Origin: Pyropia yezoensis
Lineage: Eukaryota; Rhodophyta; Bangiophyceae; Bangiales; Bangiaceae
Direction of reading: 5' to 3'
Assembly: GCA_009829735.1 (NCBI GenBank)
Contig: CM020620.1
Location: 9,989,794 to 10,053,793, forward strand
DNA: 64,000 nucleotides
Of this stretch, positions 37,401 to 49,045 are shown one piece after another. Positions within the stretch are counted from its first letter, which is position 1, and every line of letters starts with the position of its first letter. The notes under the pieces are model-generated. The model made no database searches. It was given only the letters and a program-made list of their open reading frames with translations, and had not been told where the DNA came from. The position numbers and the translations under genes are program-made.

Positions 37401-40400
37401 GGCCGACCAGTGCGCATCCACGCTGGCTCACCGTACGTGTGGTGACACAGGCGGAAGTGTGGGTGGTGAATACTCCAACTATCGATGCCACGTCGGTTGG
37501 CACCAAAGCTGCTGGCCTCAGCTCATGCACGGGGGGCCAGCGCGACGCGGCGTGCGAATTCCGGTTTTCAATCAAAACCGGAATTTGCCCTCTGCACCGC
37601 GGTGCGTGTCGGTCCAAGACGCCGCTTTCTGTGCAAATACTTTCTGACTATCGTCTCTGTCCGTGGCCACTCCAAAATCAGCCACCATACGAGGCCGCTG
37701 GTGGGTGGTGGGGGGCGTCGAAAATGCCGCTGGTGGGTGGTGGGGGGGCGTCGAAATATCGCGGTTTGGCCGACATGCGCGCATCCACGCTGGCTCACCG
37801 TACGTGTGGTGACACAGGCGGAAGTGTGGGTGGTGAATACTCCAACTATCGATGCCACGTCGGTTGGCACCAAAGCTGCTGGCCTCAGCTCATGCACGGG
37901 GGGCCAGCGCGACGCGGCGTGCGAATTCCGGTTTTCGATCAAAACCGGAATTTGCCCTCTGCGCCGCGGTGCGTGTCGGTCCAAGACGCCGCTTTCTGTG
38001 CAAATACTTTCTGACTATCGTCTCTGTCCGTGGCCACTCCAAAATCAGCCACCATACGAGGCCGCTGGTGGGTGGTGGGGGGCGTCGAAAATGCCGCTGG
38101 TGGGTGTGGTGGGGGGGGCGTCGAAATATCGCGGTTTGGCCGACCAGTGCGCATCCACGCTGGCCACCGTACGTGTGGTGACACAGGCGGAAGTGTGGGT
38201 GGTGAATACTCCAACTATCGATGCCACGTCGGTTGGCACCAAAGCTGCTGGCCTCAGCTCATGCACGGGGGGCCAGCGCGACGCGGCGTGCGAATTCCGG
38301 TTTTCGATCAAAACCGGAATTTGCCCTCTGCACCGCGGTGCGTGTCGGTCCAAGACGCCGCTTTCTGTGCAAATACTTTCTGACTATCGTCTCTGTCCGT
38401 GGCCACTCCAAAATCAGCCACCATACGAGGCCGCTGGTGGGGTGGGTGGGTGGGGGGGCGTCGAAAATGCCGTTGGTGGGTGGTGGGGGGCGTCGAAATA
38501 TCGCGGTTTGGCCGACATGCGCGCATCCACGCTGGCCACCGTACGTGTGGTGACACAGGCGGAAGTGTGGGTGGTGAATACTCCAACTATCGATGCCACG
38601 TCGGTTGGCACCAAAGCTGCTGGCCTCAGTTCATGCACGGGGGGCCAGCGCGACGCGGCGTGCGAATTCCGGTTTTCGATCAAAACCGGAATTTGCCCTC
38701 TGCGCCGCGGTGCGTGTCGGTCCAAGACGCCGCTTTCTGTGCAAATACTTTCTGACTATCGTCTCTGTCCGTGGCCACTCCAAAATCAGCCACCATACGA
38801 GGCCGCTGGTGGGTGGTGGGGGGCGTCGAAAATGCCGTTGGTGGGTGGTGGGGGGCGTCGAAATATCGCGGTTTGGCCGACATGCGCGCATCCACGCTGG
38901 CCACCGTACGTGTGGTGACACAGGCGGAAGTGTGGGTGGTGAATACTCCAACTATCGATGCCACGTCGGTTGGCACCAAAGCTGCTGGCCTCAGCTCATG
39001 CACGGGGGGCCAGCGCGACGCGGCGTGCGAATTCCGGTTTTCAATCAAAACCGGAATTTGCCCTCTGCACCGCGGTGCGTGTCGGTCCAAGACGCCGCTT
39101 TCTGTGCAAATACTTTCTGACTATCGTCTCTGTCCGTGGCCACTCCAAAATCAGCCACCATACGAGGCCGCTGGTGGGTGGTGGGGGGCGTCGAAAATGC
39201 CGCGGGTGGGTGGTGGGGGGCGTCGAAAATGCCGTTGGTGGGTGGTGGGGGGCGTCGAAATATCGCGGTTTGGCCGACATGCGCGCATCCACGCTGGACC
39301 ACCGAATTTGTGGCGACACAGGCGGAAGTGTGGGTGGTGAATACTCCAACTATCGATGCCACGTCGGTTGGCACCAAAGCTGCTGGCCTCAGCTCATGCA
39401 CGGGGGGCCAGCGCGACGCGGCGTGCGAATTCCGGTTTTCGATCAAAACCGGAATTTGCCCTCTGCACCGCGGTGCGTGTCGGTCCAAGACGCCGCTTTC
39501 TGTGCAAATACTTTCTGACTATCGTCTCTGTCCGTGGCCACTCCAGAATCAGCCACCATACGAGGCCGCTGGTGGGTGGTGGGGGGCGTCGAAAATGCCG
39601 CTGGTGGGTGGTGGGGGGCGTCTAAATAACCCGGGTTGGCCGACAAGTGCGCATCCACGCTGGCTCACCGTACGTGTGGTGACACAGGCGGAAGTGTGGG
39701 TGGTGAATACTCCAACTATCGATGCCACGTCGGTTGGCACCAAAGCTGCTGGCCTCAGCTCATGCACGGGGGGCCAGCGCGACGCGACGTGCGAATTCCA
39801 GTTTTCAATCAAAACCGGAATTTGCCCTCTGCACCGCGGTGCGTGTCGGTCCAAGACGCCGCTTTCTGTGCAAATACTTTCTGACTATCGTCTCTGTCCG
39901 TGGCCTTTCCAAAATCAGCCACCATACGAGGTCGCTGGTGGGTGGTGGGGGGCGTCGAAAATGCCGCGGGTGGGTGGTGGGGGGCGTCGAAAATGCCGTT
40001 GGTGGGTGGTGGGGGGCGTCGAAATATCGCGGTTTGGCCGACATGTGCGCATCCACGCTGGCTCACCGTACGTGTGGTGACACAGGCGGAAGTGTGGGTG
40101 GTGAATACTCCAACTATCGATGCCACGTCGGTTGGCACCAAAGCTGCTGGCCTCAGCTCATGCACGGGGGGCCAGCGCGACGCGGCGTGCGAATTCCGGT
40201 TTTCGATCAAAACCGGAATTTGCCCTCTGCGCCGCAGTGCGTGTCGGTCCAAGACGCCGCTTTCTGTGCAAATACTTTCTGACTATCGTCTCTGTCCGTG
40301 GCCACTCCAAAATCAGCCACCATACGAGGCCGCTGGTGGGTGGTGGGGGGCGTCTAAATAACCCGGGTTGGCCGACCAGTGCGCATCCACGCTGGCTCAC

Positions 40401-40819
40401 CGTACGTGTGGTGACACAGGCGGAAGTGTGGGTGGTGAATACTCCAACTATCGATGCCACGTCGGTTGGCACCAAAGCTGCTGGCCTCAGCTCATGCACG
40501 GGGGGCCAGCGCGACGCGGCGTGCGAATTCCGGTTTTCGATCAAAACCGGAATTTGCCCTCTGCGCCGCGGTGCGTGTCGGTCCAAGACGCCGCTTTCTG
40601 TGCAAATACTTTCTGACTATCGTCTCTGTCCGTGGCCACTCCAAAATCAGCCACCATACGAGGCCGCTGGTGGGTGGTGGGGGGCGTCGAAAATGCCGCG
40701 GGTGGGTGGTGGGGGGCGTCGAAATATCGCGGTTTGGCCGACCAGTGCGCATCCACGCTGGCTCACCGTACGTGTGGTGACACAGGCGGAAGTGTGGGTG
40801 GTGAATACTCCAACTATCG

Positions 40820-43143
40820 ATGCCACGTCGGTTGGCACCAAAGCTGCTGGCCTCAGCTCATGCACGGGGGGCCAGCGCGACGCGGCGTGCGAATTCCGGT
40901 TTTCAATCAAAACCGGAATTTGCCCTCTGCACCGCGGTGCGTGTCGGTCCAAGACGCCGCTTTCTGTGCAAATACTTTCTGACTATCGTCTCTGTCCGTG
41001 GCCACTCCAAAATCAGCCACCATACGAGGCCGCTGGTGGGTGGTGGGGGGCGTCGAAAATGCCGCGGGTGGGTGGTGGGGGGCGTCGAAAATGCCGTTGG
41101 TGGGTGGTGGGGGGCGTCGAAATATCGCGGTTTGGCCGACATGCGCGCATCCACGCTGGCGCACCGTACGTGTGGTGACACAGGCGGAAGTGTGGGTGGT
41201 GAATACTCCAACTATCGATGCCACGTCGGTTGGCACCAAAGCTGCTGGCCTCAGCTCATGCACGGGGGGCCAGCGCGACGCGGCGTGCGAATTCCGGTTT
41301 TCGATCAAAACCGGAATTTGCCCTCTGCGCCGCGGTGCGTGTCGGTCCAAGACGCCGCTTTCTGTGCAAATACTTTCTGACTATCGTCTCTGTCCGTGGC
41401 CACTCCAAAATCAGCCACCATACGAGGCCGCTGGTGGGTGGTGGGGGGCGTCGAAAATGCCGTTGGTGGGTGGTGGGGGGCGTCTAAATAACCCGGGTTG
41501 GCCGACCAGTGCGCATCCACGCTGGACCACCGAATTTGTGGCGACACAGGCGGAAGTGTGGGTGGTGAATACTCCAACTATCGATGCCACGTCGGTTGGC
41601 ACCAAAGCTGCTGGCCTCAGCTCATGCACGGGGGGCCAGCGCGACGCGGCGTGCGAATTCCGGTTTTCAATCAAAACCGGAATTTGCCCTCTGCACCGCG
41701 GTGCGTGTCGGTCCAAGACGCCGCTTTCTGTGCAAATACTTTCTGACTATCGTCTCTGTCCGTGGCCACTCCAAAATCAGCCACCATACGAGGCCGCTGG
41801 TGGGTGGTGGGGGGCGTCGAAAATGCCGCGGGTGGGTGGTGGGGGGCGTCGAAAATGCCGTTGGTGGGTGGTGGGGGGCGTCGAAATATCGCGGTTTGGC
41901 CGACATGCGCGCATCCACGCTGGCGCACCGTACGTGTGGTGACACAGGCGGAAGTGTGGGTGGTGAATACTCCAACTATCGATGCCACGTCGGTTGGCAC
42001 CAAAGCTGCTGGCTTCAGCTCATGCACGGGGGGCCAGCGCGACGCGGCGTGCGAATTCCGGTTTTCAATCAAAACCGGAATTTGCCCTCTGCACCGCGGT
42101 GCGTGTCGGTCCAAGACGCCGCTTTCTGTGCAAATACTTTCTGACTATCGTCTCTGTCCGTGGCCACTCCAAAATCAGCCACCATACGAGGCCGCTGGTG
42201 GGTGGTGGGGGGCGTCGAAAATGCCGCGGGTGGGTGGTGGGGGGCGTCGAAAATGCCGTTGGTGGGTGGTGGGGGGCGTCGAAATATCGCGGTTTGGCCG
42301 ACATGCGCGCATCCACGCTGGCGCACCGTACGTGTGGTGACACAGGCGGAAGTGTGGGTGGTGAATACTCCAACTATCGATGCCACGTCGGTTGGCACCA
42401 AAGCTGCTGGCCTCAGTTCATGCACGGGGGGCCAGCGCGACGCGGCGTGCGAATTCCGGTTTTCAATCAAAACCGGAATTTGCCCTCTGCGCCGCGGTGC
42501 GTGTCGGTCCAAGACGCCGCTTTCTGTGCAAATACTTTCTGACTATCGTCTCTGTCCGTGGCCACTCCAAAATCAGCCACCATACGAGGCCGCTGGTGGG
42601 TGGTGGGGGGCGTCGAAAATGCCGTTGGTGGGTGGTGGGGGGCGTCTAAATAACCCGGGTTTGCCGACCAGTGCGCATCCACGCTGGACCACCGAATTTG
42701 TGGCGACACAGGCGGAAGTGTGGGTGGTGAATACTCCAACTATCGATGCCACGTCGGTTGGCACCAAAGCTGCTGGCCTCAGTTCATGCACGGGGGGCCA
42801 GCGCGACGCGGCGTGCGAATTCCGGTTTTCAATCAAAACCGGAATTTGCCCTCTGCACCGCGGTGCGTGTCGGTCCAAGACGCCGCTTTCTGTGCAAATA
42901 CTTTCTGACTATCGTCTCTGTCCGTGGCCACTCCAAAATCAGCCACCATACGAGGCCGCTGGTGGGTGGTGGGGGGCGTCGAAAATGCCGCGGGTGGGTG
43001 GTGGGGGGCGTCGAAAATGCCGTTGGTGGGTGGTGGGGGGCGTCGAAATATCGCGGTTTGGCCGACATGCGCGCATCCACGCTGGCGCACCGTACGTGTG
43101 GTGACACAGGCGGAAGTGTGGGTGGTGAATACTCCAACTATCG
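40820..43143 (+). repeat. 1162-bp higher-order satellite repeat, two copies
   Basis: Unit lengths run 398-366-398 twice (40820, 41218, 41584; then 41982, 42380, 42746). The two blocks share diagnostic variants, including GGCGCACCG in the long units and the GAATTTGTGGCG variant in the middle unit. 1162 = 398 + 366 + 398. Confidence 0.75.
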
Positions 43144-43376
43144 ATGCCACGTCGGTTGGCACCAAAGCTGCTGGCCTCAGCTCATGCACGGGGGGCCAGC
43201 GCGACGCGGCGTGCGAATTCCGGTTTTCAATCAAAACCGGAATTTGCCCTCTGCACCGCGGTGCGTGTCGGTCCAAGACGCCGCTTTCTGTGCAAATACT
43301 TTCTGACTATCGTCTCTGTCCGTGGCCACTCCAAAATCAGCCACCATACGAGGCCGCTGGTGGGTGGTTGGGGGCG

Positions 43377-44536
43377 TGACGCCCCTCCTGTGGTTGACTT
43401 TTTCCGGCCAGCTCGGCGGGCCAGCGGAATTCAGCCACCTCGCTCTTCCTCCATCTGTTGTCGCAGTCATCGGGGGGGAACTACGCAATGCACGGGCTAC
43501 TGTGCCGTGCTCTCAAGCGCGATCTTTTCGGAATTTGGCGATATCTTTCCGGTCATACAGGGCTGTGGACTGGATGTTTTTCTTGTTAAGCACGGCCGAA
43601 GTTGTACTTGCCAAACGCGTGTCGCCCGACCTGTACGACATGCCGATGCACCTGGTACGGGCCAGTCGCATCCTGTTTTGACCTCAACCTGTTTCATTAA
43701 GCGAGGTCGAGGCCGCAGACGCCAGCTTCAAGAGCTTTTGTCGCGAGTACTACACGCACGTCTACGGGGGGGTGGAGGCCAGGCATCCTCTCTGCCGGTC
43801 AACAGTTGCTACTGTTCTGGTCATCGCGTCGAACGCGCGCAGCTGTGGTCCAATATGGACTTACCGGCAATTTGTCATGGAACGATTGATTGGAACTTTT
43901 CCGAAGCTCGTCGGGTCAAGGTCAAATCCGTACCCGAGCTTAGTCAAATCCATCTCGCGCAAGTATCAGGCCGAGTTGATTACGGCGTTCTGTGAAACAT
44001 TTTTACCTAAGGAGCGGGCTGAGGCCAATGGCGAGATACATCCGTCAACATCTGCGGTTGAGACTCCGTTTCCATCGGGCGATAATTCAAGATTTGTGCT
44101 TCTGCCGCCGCGAAACAAGCCAGCACTGCTGTCCGGACTCGAGCTTGACGCGATGAAGGCTGTGCTCGCGGCGGAGCGTGTGGACCCGGTGCCGGACACC
44201 ATACGCGGTCTGAAACATTTTCGCGTGCGACTGGAAAACGGCGTTGTGGCGGGCTCACGGAGCTGCTCGTCAGACGACGACGGGGCACGTCGTCGAAACA
44301 ATTTCGTGCGCGTGCGGTCCAGCGACCGTGTGGAGGGTGCCGAAGGAGCGGAGCAAGCGGTGAGCGTCACTGTCTATGGACTGGTCTTGCACGACGTGGC
44401 CGTTTTTGCGTTCGGATCACCCATGGATTTTGCTTATATTGCCTTGTCCTTGTTCCGCGCCCGAGTCCTCCTCACGGCACACCAGTGTGGTGACACGTGG
44501 CGCGCTCTCAGACGCCCACGTGGCACCCAACCTTGA
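43377..44536 (+). pseudogene. CACTA/Plavaka-like transposase, C-terminal half, broken
   Basis: One frame continues from the satellite edge to the TGA at 44534, interrupted only by an in-frame TGA at 43679-43681. Before it lies the pattern 'vP....r....i.f..y.avdW.fFLl...vvL...v....Y..p..LvrA', and after it 'F...YythvYGg...r......LVIasn.r.cGPiWtY..FvMER.iG' with Asn-Pro-Tyr-Pro-Ser-Leu. Further on come a Leu-Leu-Pro-Pro segment, an Arg-Arg-Asn-Asn-Phe-Val-Arg-Val stretch and 'vYGlv.hdvavFaF'. This order matches the C-terminal half of transposases of the CACTA (CMC)/Plavaka group found in fungi and protists. The catalytic N-terminal half is missing because the satellite begins at about 43376. 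Hence a truncated relic; the exact superfamily is less sure than the class. Confidence 0.6.
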
Positions 44537-46405
44537 AAATCTGCATCGGCTGGAAGTGCCAAAATAGGCAACATTGAGAGCTACCAAGTGCCTGGGAGCC
44601 AATCTCCACACGTGTCATCCACGTGTCATCGAGAGACCCTGCCTGGCACACGTGTCCGCCACATGTCTTGGTCAACGTGGCGATGAGCATCTTGATCTCC
44701 AACATTGGGCGGCTGACCTGATGCCTGGGGCGGCCACTGGGGCGTTGGCGGCGTGCGGGACACGGACAGCCGGCGTCATGCCTGCGGTGGCTGATGCGGC
44801 GGCGGTGGCGGGTGACGCACGGGCGGCAGGCCTGATGCCTGCGGGAGCTGGTGGGGCGCCGGCGGCGGGTGGGACATGGACAGCCGGCATCATGCCGGCG
44901 GTGGCTGATGCGGCGCCGGCCAAGGAGAGGGCTCAGTCGACTGGCCGTGTGATTGGTGCAGGGGAGAGGCCTCCGACCGGTGCGCCGCCGCAGCCTTCGC
45001 CGCTGCACTGTGACGGTCACTGGGCGCCTGTGCATGGTGGAATGCCGAGCGCCGGTGCGCCTGCCCCTGGTGATGGGAGTGTCTGAAGCGGTGGTGCATG
45101 GGCTTTTGGTGTTCCGTAGACATTGGGGATGATGGAGGGGGTCAAATAGTGTGGAGCACGGGAGGTGGCGGGGGTGGTTGTACTGTTGAGCAGTGGTAGG
45201 TGTGCCCTGCGGAGACATCCTGGAGATTGCGCGGCGACGTGATGAAGGGATGTTTCACGCCGTGATGGCGTGCAGGCGGCCGCAGTCGCAGCCGTCGTGC
45301 GGGGGGCGGGCACGATGTCCGTCGCGGCAATCGTCGACAGCTTGTGCGCTGTCTTGGTAGCAGCCTCGGCTAAGCCGCACGGGCTCCCCTGGCCCACGGC
45401 AGCTCGGTTAGCCATCCCACGCGTGCCATTGCTGAAGCCCCACTGCGCGGGGGTCGACCCGAGCCACATGAGTACGGTGAGACTACGGGCATGAAACAGC
45501 CTGCATCAGAGACATGAGCTGATGAATTGGCCAGTGTTCGATTTCGGTTTACGGTCGACAAGTGGTTGGGACGGTGTGGGCAACCGACAGTCAGCAACCC
45601 CCTTTTCCGCTCCCTCGGGCAAGCCGGCAGACAAATCCCGCCCTACCTACTGTCCCACCAATCCTCCCATGCGCTGCGGGCGCGGTTTTTGTCCCGTTCT
45701 TACGCTGCAGTCCCTGTCCAAGCTTGTCATCGTGCCATGCATCTGAAACACGCGCGTGCTCATACTGTTGTGTATCGTGTTTTTTTTCTGTGTGCTTCTG
45801 CTGCTCCCTCTTAGTATTGTCCCTCTTAGTATTGTCCCTCTTAGTATTGTCCGCTTGTGGTTACCTTGCCGTCCTCTTTTTTGTCCGTTCTGGCGGTGGC
45901 GCCCCAATACACGCCCACCCCGCCCTTCCCCGTGATATGATTCTCTTCTTCCTCTGCCTCTCCTCTGCAAATGCTTTCTTGGTCACGCATTTTGTTATTT
46001 CCCCTGGCGTCCCTCTGCCCGTACTCACCATTGTTTGCTTTCCTGTTGTTACTGTTTTCGGTCACTCCCTCTTCCCGCCCCACGGCCTGTCGCCCGCGTT
46101 ATGTCTGCCCAGTATGTACATCCTCTCTGTTTTGGTTTTCTTTTGGCGGTTGTTGCTGACTTGACTTGGTGTCACCATGTTCCCCCCCGCCCCCACGTGA
46201 TAAAAGCGTTTGTGCCTGGGGCGGGGGGGGCCTCCGGCGTCAATGTCGGGGGCTCTAACGACCCTGGGCCCTTTGAGCGCCTCCTGGTGCAGAGAAAAGT
46301 GGCGCGGGTTGACGGGCTTACTCTGTGCCTGCCAGCCCTTGGTCAATCAAAACTGTACGAAAGGTCGGACTTTGTGGGCGCACGATGACCCTGCGAGCCC
46401 GGTAT
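44537..46405. other. Gene-free stretch with a short-period GC repeat
   Basis: Tail of the transposon region. Positions 44720-44930 are built from imperfect ~50-bp blocks repeating GGCGGTGGCTGATGCGGC-like DNA. A duplicated CACGTGTCATC lies at about 44612-44634. The segment 45770-46160 is T/C-rich on the plus strand. Open frames here are low-complexity and unrecognised. Confidence 0.4.
45806..45850 (+). repeat. Triple 15-bp tandem repeat
   Basis: Three exact copies of CCCTCTTAGTATTGT in a T-rich stretch. Confidence 0.95.
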
Positions 46406-46413
46406 CTATAAAC
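46406..46413 (+). promoter_or_regulatory. TATA-like box
   Basis: CTATAAAC, 43 bases before an ATG at 46456. It matches a TATA consensus only by eye. Confidence 0.35.
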
Positions 46414-46455
46414 GACCCGTCGTGTTGCTCTGTTCGCCTACGACCACCTCTAACA

Positions 46456-46590
46456 ATGCAAGAACTTCACCGGCGTTGCGGGCAGGCGACAGCGTCCAGA
46501 GGCCGATTTGAACACGAGACAGCCCATTCTGAGGCCAATCTGGGCACGCCGGACAGCCCACTCTGGAGGACAGCCGCCGCAGCCGACTGA
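46456..46590 (+). CDS. Possible small protein, 44 residues
   Basis: ATG preceded by AACA, with a TATA-like box about 45 bases upstream, which is why I list it. The product is hydrophilic, starts Met-Gln-Glu-Leu-His, and is not recognised. An imperfect ~36-bp duplication (GGACAGCCCACTCTGGAGG-like) lies in its second half. It could equally be the first exon of a larger gene or noncoding. Confidence 0.2.
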   Translation: MQELHRRCGQATASRGRFEHETAHSEANLGTPDSPLWRTAAAAD

Positions 46591-46996
46591 CGGACGATCG
46601 AGGTTGAAGAGGTTTCATGGCCACGCGTGGCATAACCCTTAATCCAGGTCAAGGTCGTTTATGAACGGCACGGAAAGTGCAACCCGTCCTCCCCCCCCCC
46701 ATCCCCCCCCCCCCCAGCTCCTCAAAGTACCGGGTTGTATACCAACCCAACCCAAAACGCATACCAGCAATCTTTGACGTTTCACACGCGTTTTTCTCAT
46801 CCCTTCACCAGCTGGTGCTATTCAATAGGAGGTCTCAAATGAGTGGCCGTTGGTCGCGGGCAGGTGGTCTCGAGCACGCCGGCACGGGTTCTGGCGCGGG
46901 CACGAGCCGCCTGTCCATATCGCTCGGTATCGCTCGGTCAGCATTTCATGAGCTCGATCCGACATACATTCAAATTACGTGACCATGGGCCACTGA

Positions 46997-47266
46997 GCGA
47001 ATCTTCCCAGTTGCGACAGTGTCCGACGGCATTGTGAGTGTGCCAGCCTCGGTGGGGCACGTCTTCCCCGACTGATTTTTGATCAAACGATCCGCGTTGA
47101 GGAGGACCGCGACCGCCTCGCACGTTCGTTCGGGCACACGCGCACACGGTGGGGCCTAGAACGACGGCATCCTGCTATCGGGATTCCCGTTGACGACACC
47201 GCTGTGGGTGTATGTGCGAGACAGCCCGCGGCGGTACGTCCCCAGTGGCCAGCGGCCGATGCGTGA
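46997..47266 (+). other. Unrecognised 89-codon open stretch without ATG
   Basis: Stop-to-stop open frame with ordinary, non-repetitive composition (charged Arg/Glu/Asp-rich core, then Gly-Ile-Pro-Val-Asp-Asp), unlike the low-complexity frames around it. It may be an exon or a transposon scrap. No family recognised. Confidence 0.2.
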
Positions 47267-47972
47267 CCCCCGCGGCCTGTACCCGGACGGGCCGGGTCGC
47301 TCGGGTCGGTTCCCCCGACCCCCTCGCTGCTCTTGTCATTGCCACACCCCGCACCCGTGTCCATGCATGTTGTCGACACGCCCACCGGATGTCGCGTCGG
47401 CAGGAGGACCGCTGTACGACTCTGGGGAGCGCCCGGCGGCGGTGACACCCGGCGGGGACGGGCACGACTCTGGGTCTGTGGAAGCGGCTTGCACAGAGCT
47501 ACTGCGTGCAGCCGAGGCTACGTGGACGCGGCTGGTATGCGCGCGCGAGACGGGGGCGGGCCCGGCACGGCGGCGTACCAGGGGCGACCGCCGCGCGGGC
47601 GGCGAGATGGGGGCGGGGCGGGCTAGCGGCCACCTGCGTGACTCTGCGGCGGGCCCGACGGCGGTGCCACCAAGCGGGGACGGGTACGACTCTGGGTCTG
47701 TGGAGGCGGCGTGTGCAGAGCTTCTGCGTGCAGCCGAGTCTAAGTGGACGCGGTTGGTACGTGCGCACGAGATGGGGGCGGGGCGGGCTAGCGGCCACCC
47801 GCATGAATCTGGGGCATGAAAGGCACCGTCCCTGTACTTTTCGGGGCCGAGTGTTGGGCCCCCAACGTCTCGGGTGTATCGAACGCAGTTCCCGTCGTCA
47901 TCCTGGCCTCCTGTCACGCCGCCGTCGTCACCTTCACCGTCGTCACCGTCGCCAGTTTCGTCGTCCTCACAT

Positions 47973-48003
<31 letters not shown>

Positions 48004-48065
48004 TCCCTCTCCGTCGATCGGCGCGACTGGCACTGCGTCGATCGTCGCGAACGGTGTCGACACCC

Positions 48066-48097
<32 letters not shown>

Positions 48098-48257
48098 GCC
48101 CCCGCCTGTCCGTCCTGTACAGGTATTACCGGTTGCTAAGGTGGATCCTCCCAAGCTCGAACCTGATATGTTTCCTGATATGTTTCCGCCGCCACCGCCG
48201 CCGCCGCCGCCGCCGCCGTCGTCGTCGTCGCAGGAGCCTGCTTACCCCGCGCCCTGA
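47259..48257 (+). pseudogene. Duplicated-module and Pro-rich open region with one in-frame TGA
   Basis: From ATG 47259 the frame is open to a TGA at 47817-47819, then continues open in the same frame to 48257. Before the TGA, a 222-bp (74-codon) module occurs twice (from about 47466 and 47688). Each module has Asp-Ser-Gly-Ser-Val-Glu-Ala-Ala-Cys, a Leu-Leu-Arg-Ala-Ala helix and Trp-Thr-Arg-Leu-Val. After the TGA come a Ser/Pro tract, an Arg-Arg-Ser-Ala-Arg-Leu element, poly-Pro runs and a duplicated Asp-Met-Phe-Pro. No known family. The Arg-Arg-Ser motif with Pro tracts can occur in retroelement polyproteins, but that is weak. Either a broken gene, a gene whose intron spans the TGA, or chance. 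Confidence 0.3.
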
Positions 48258-48495
48258 CGGCCAGCAGACCGTTCCCCGTGCCACGCACAACAGGCGGGTT
48301 GTATTTGGTGCCATCCTCGCCACGTGGCTGTTCGACCTGTCGCGTTTGCTTCTTGGTCATCTCTCTCTTCCTGTGTCTTTGTCATGAATCCCCCATGTGG
48401 TATTGTGGCAAGCACGTACGCGGTCCCCGGACATGGGGTGTGTGTGAATCACATTATGCTCGTCTGCCAGGGGGTACCCTTCACTACGTGAAACA

Positions 48496-48503
48496 TATAT
48501 AAA
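48496..48503 (+). promoter_or_regulatory. TATA-like box
   Basis: TATATAAA, 64 bases upstream of an ATG at 48567; an A-rich leader lies between them. Confidence 0.4.
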
Positions 48504-48566
48504 CTCACGGTGCGCTGTATCCAGTCCCAGAAAAAAAAAGCTACGGACATAGGAAACGGTACTGCA

Positions 48567-48719
48567 ATGGCACCCCCACCAGGTACGGGTGGCCGCACTC
48601 AACCTGCTCCGCCCACTGCTGTCACGGTCCACTCTCATCACCTATCACCGCCGCCCCCTGGCATTGCGCAGCCAACCACCACCACGACCCACTGCACCAC
48701 TGTGACAGGGCCACTGTGA
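48567..48719 (+). CDS. Possible small Pro/Thr-rich protein, 50 residues
   Basis: ATG in the context GCAATGG, downstream of a clean TATATAAA. The product is Pro-, Thr- and His-rich without a domain. The next DNA (48720-48830) also has coding-like composition, so this may be a first exon. Function unknown. Confidence 0.2.
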   Translation: MAPPPGTGGRTQPAPPTAVTVHSHHLSPPPPGIAQPTTTTTHCTTVTGPL

Positions 48720-48823
48720 CAGGCGCAGAACCGTCAAGAGCACCCTCCCCAGTGGCAGCGTTGTAGATAATGGCTGTGTCTGCCACGACCACCTCTGACG
48801 CCGCTGAGGCCGCTTAGCCCGCC

Positions 48824-48960
48824 GCCGCCGTCATTGCCGCTGCCACTGCCGCCACAACCGCCGCCACCTCCGCCGCCACCACCGCAGCCACCGCCGCCAC
48901 CGCCGCCGCGACCGCCGCGGCCGACGCCGCGGCCGACGCCGCCGCCACTGCAATGCCTAC
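48824..48960 (+). repeat. CCG/CCA trinucleotide-rich tract
   Basis: Nearly uninterrupted CCG/CCA/CCT triplets, including GCCGCGGCCGACGCCGCGGCCGACGCCG-type short tandem blocks. On the plus strand it would read as a Pro-rich tract. Confidence 0.7.
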
Positions 48961-49045
48961 CGGCTGACGTGACAGTGCATATGCTCTTCTCATGGCCTAT
49001 TTTTACTATTGGGACATGGGAAGTCCTCTACCAGAAAACTCTCGA

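Larger units (their letters stand above)
28262..43376 (+). repeat. 366-bp tandem satellite array, right block
   Basis: About 41 head-to-tail units, inverted relative to the left block. Units of 366 bp run without length change from 28305 to about 35259; further right, 398-, 366-, 334- and 364-372-bp units mix. Two unit flavours alternate: one with CCCGGGTTGGCC then GGACCACCG, enriched next to the palindrome, and one with ATCGCGGTTTGGCC then GGCTCACCG, commoner further out. Because 366 is 3 x 122, one plus-strand frame stays open from 28817 to 35617 (2266 codons). I treat that as a consequence of unit length, not a gene. Confidence 0.95.

Noticed and set aside
28262-43376. CRISPR-like array or giant repeat protein gene
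   Set aside because: The 366-bp units have no variable spacers, and open frames exist in several frames on both strands; length divisible by 3 explains them. It is a satellite.
43231-43376. Satellite-transposase fusion protein
   Set aside because: The open frame crosses the junction only because satellite frames are stop-free; the join has no conserved start and the downstream half contains a TGA.
45017-45469. 150-residue minus-strand frame with an ATG
   Set aside because: Low-information composition (Ala/Thr/Pro), no family resemblance, and it overlaps equally open plus-strand frames.
13277-47819. Stop-codon reassignment as an explanation for in-frame TAG (ligase) and TGA (transposase, Pro-rich region)
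   Set aside because: The best gene ends at TAA (Mcm10) and the CRN/RHS gene at TGA, both where the protein plausibly ends. The interrupted loci each have independent signs of decay. Pseudogenes explain the data with less.
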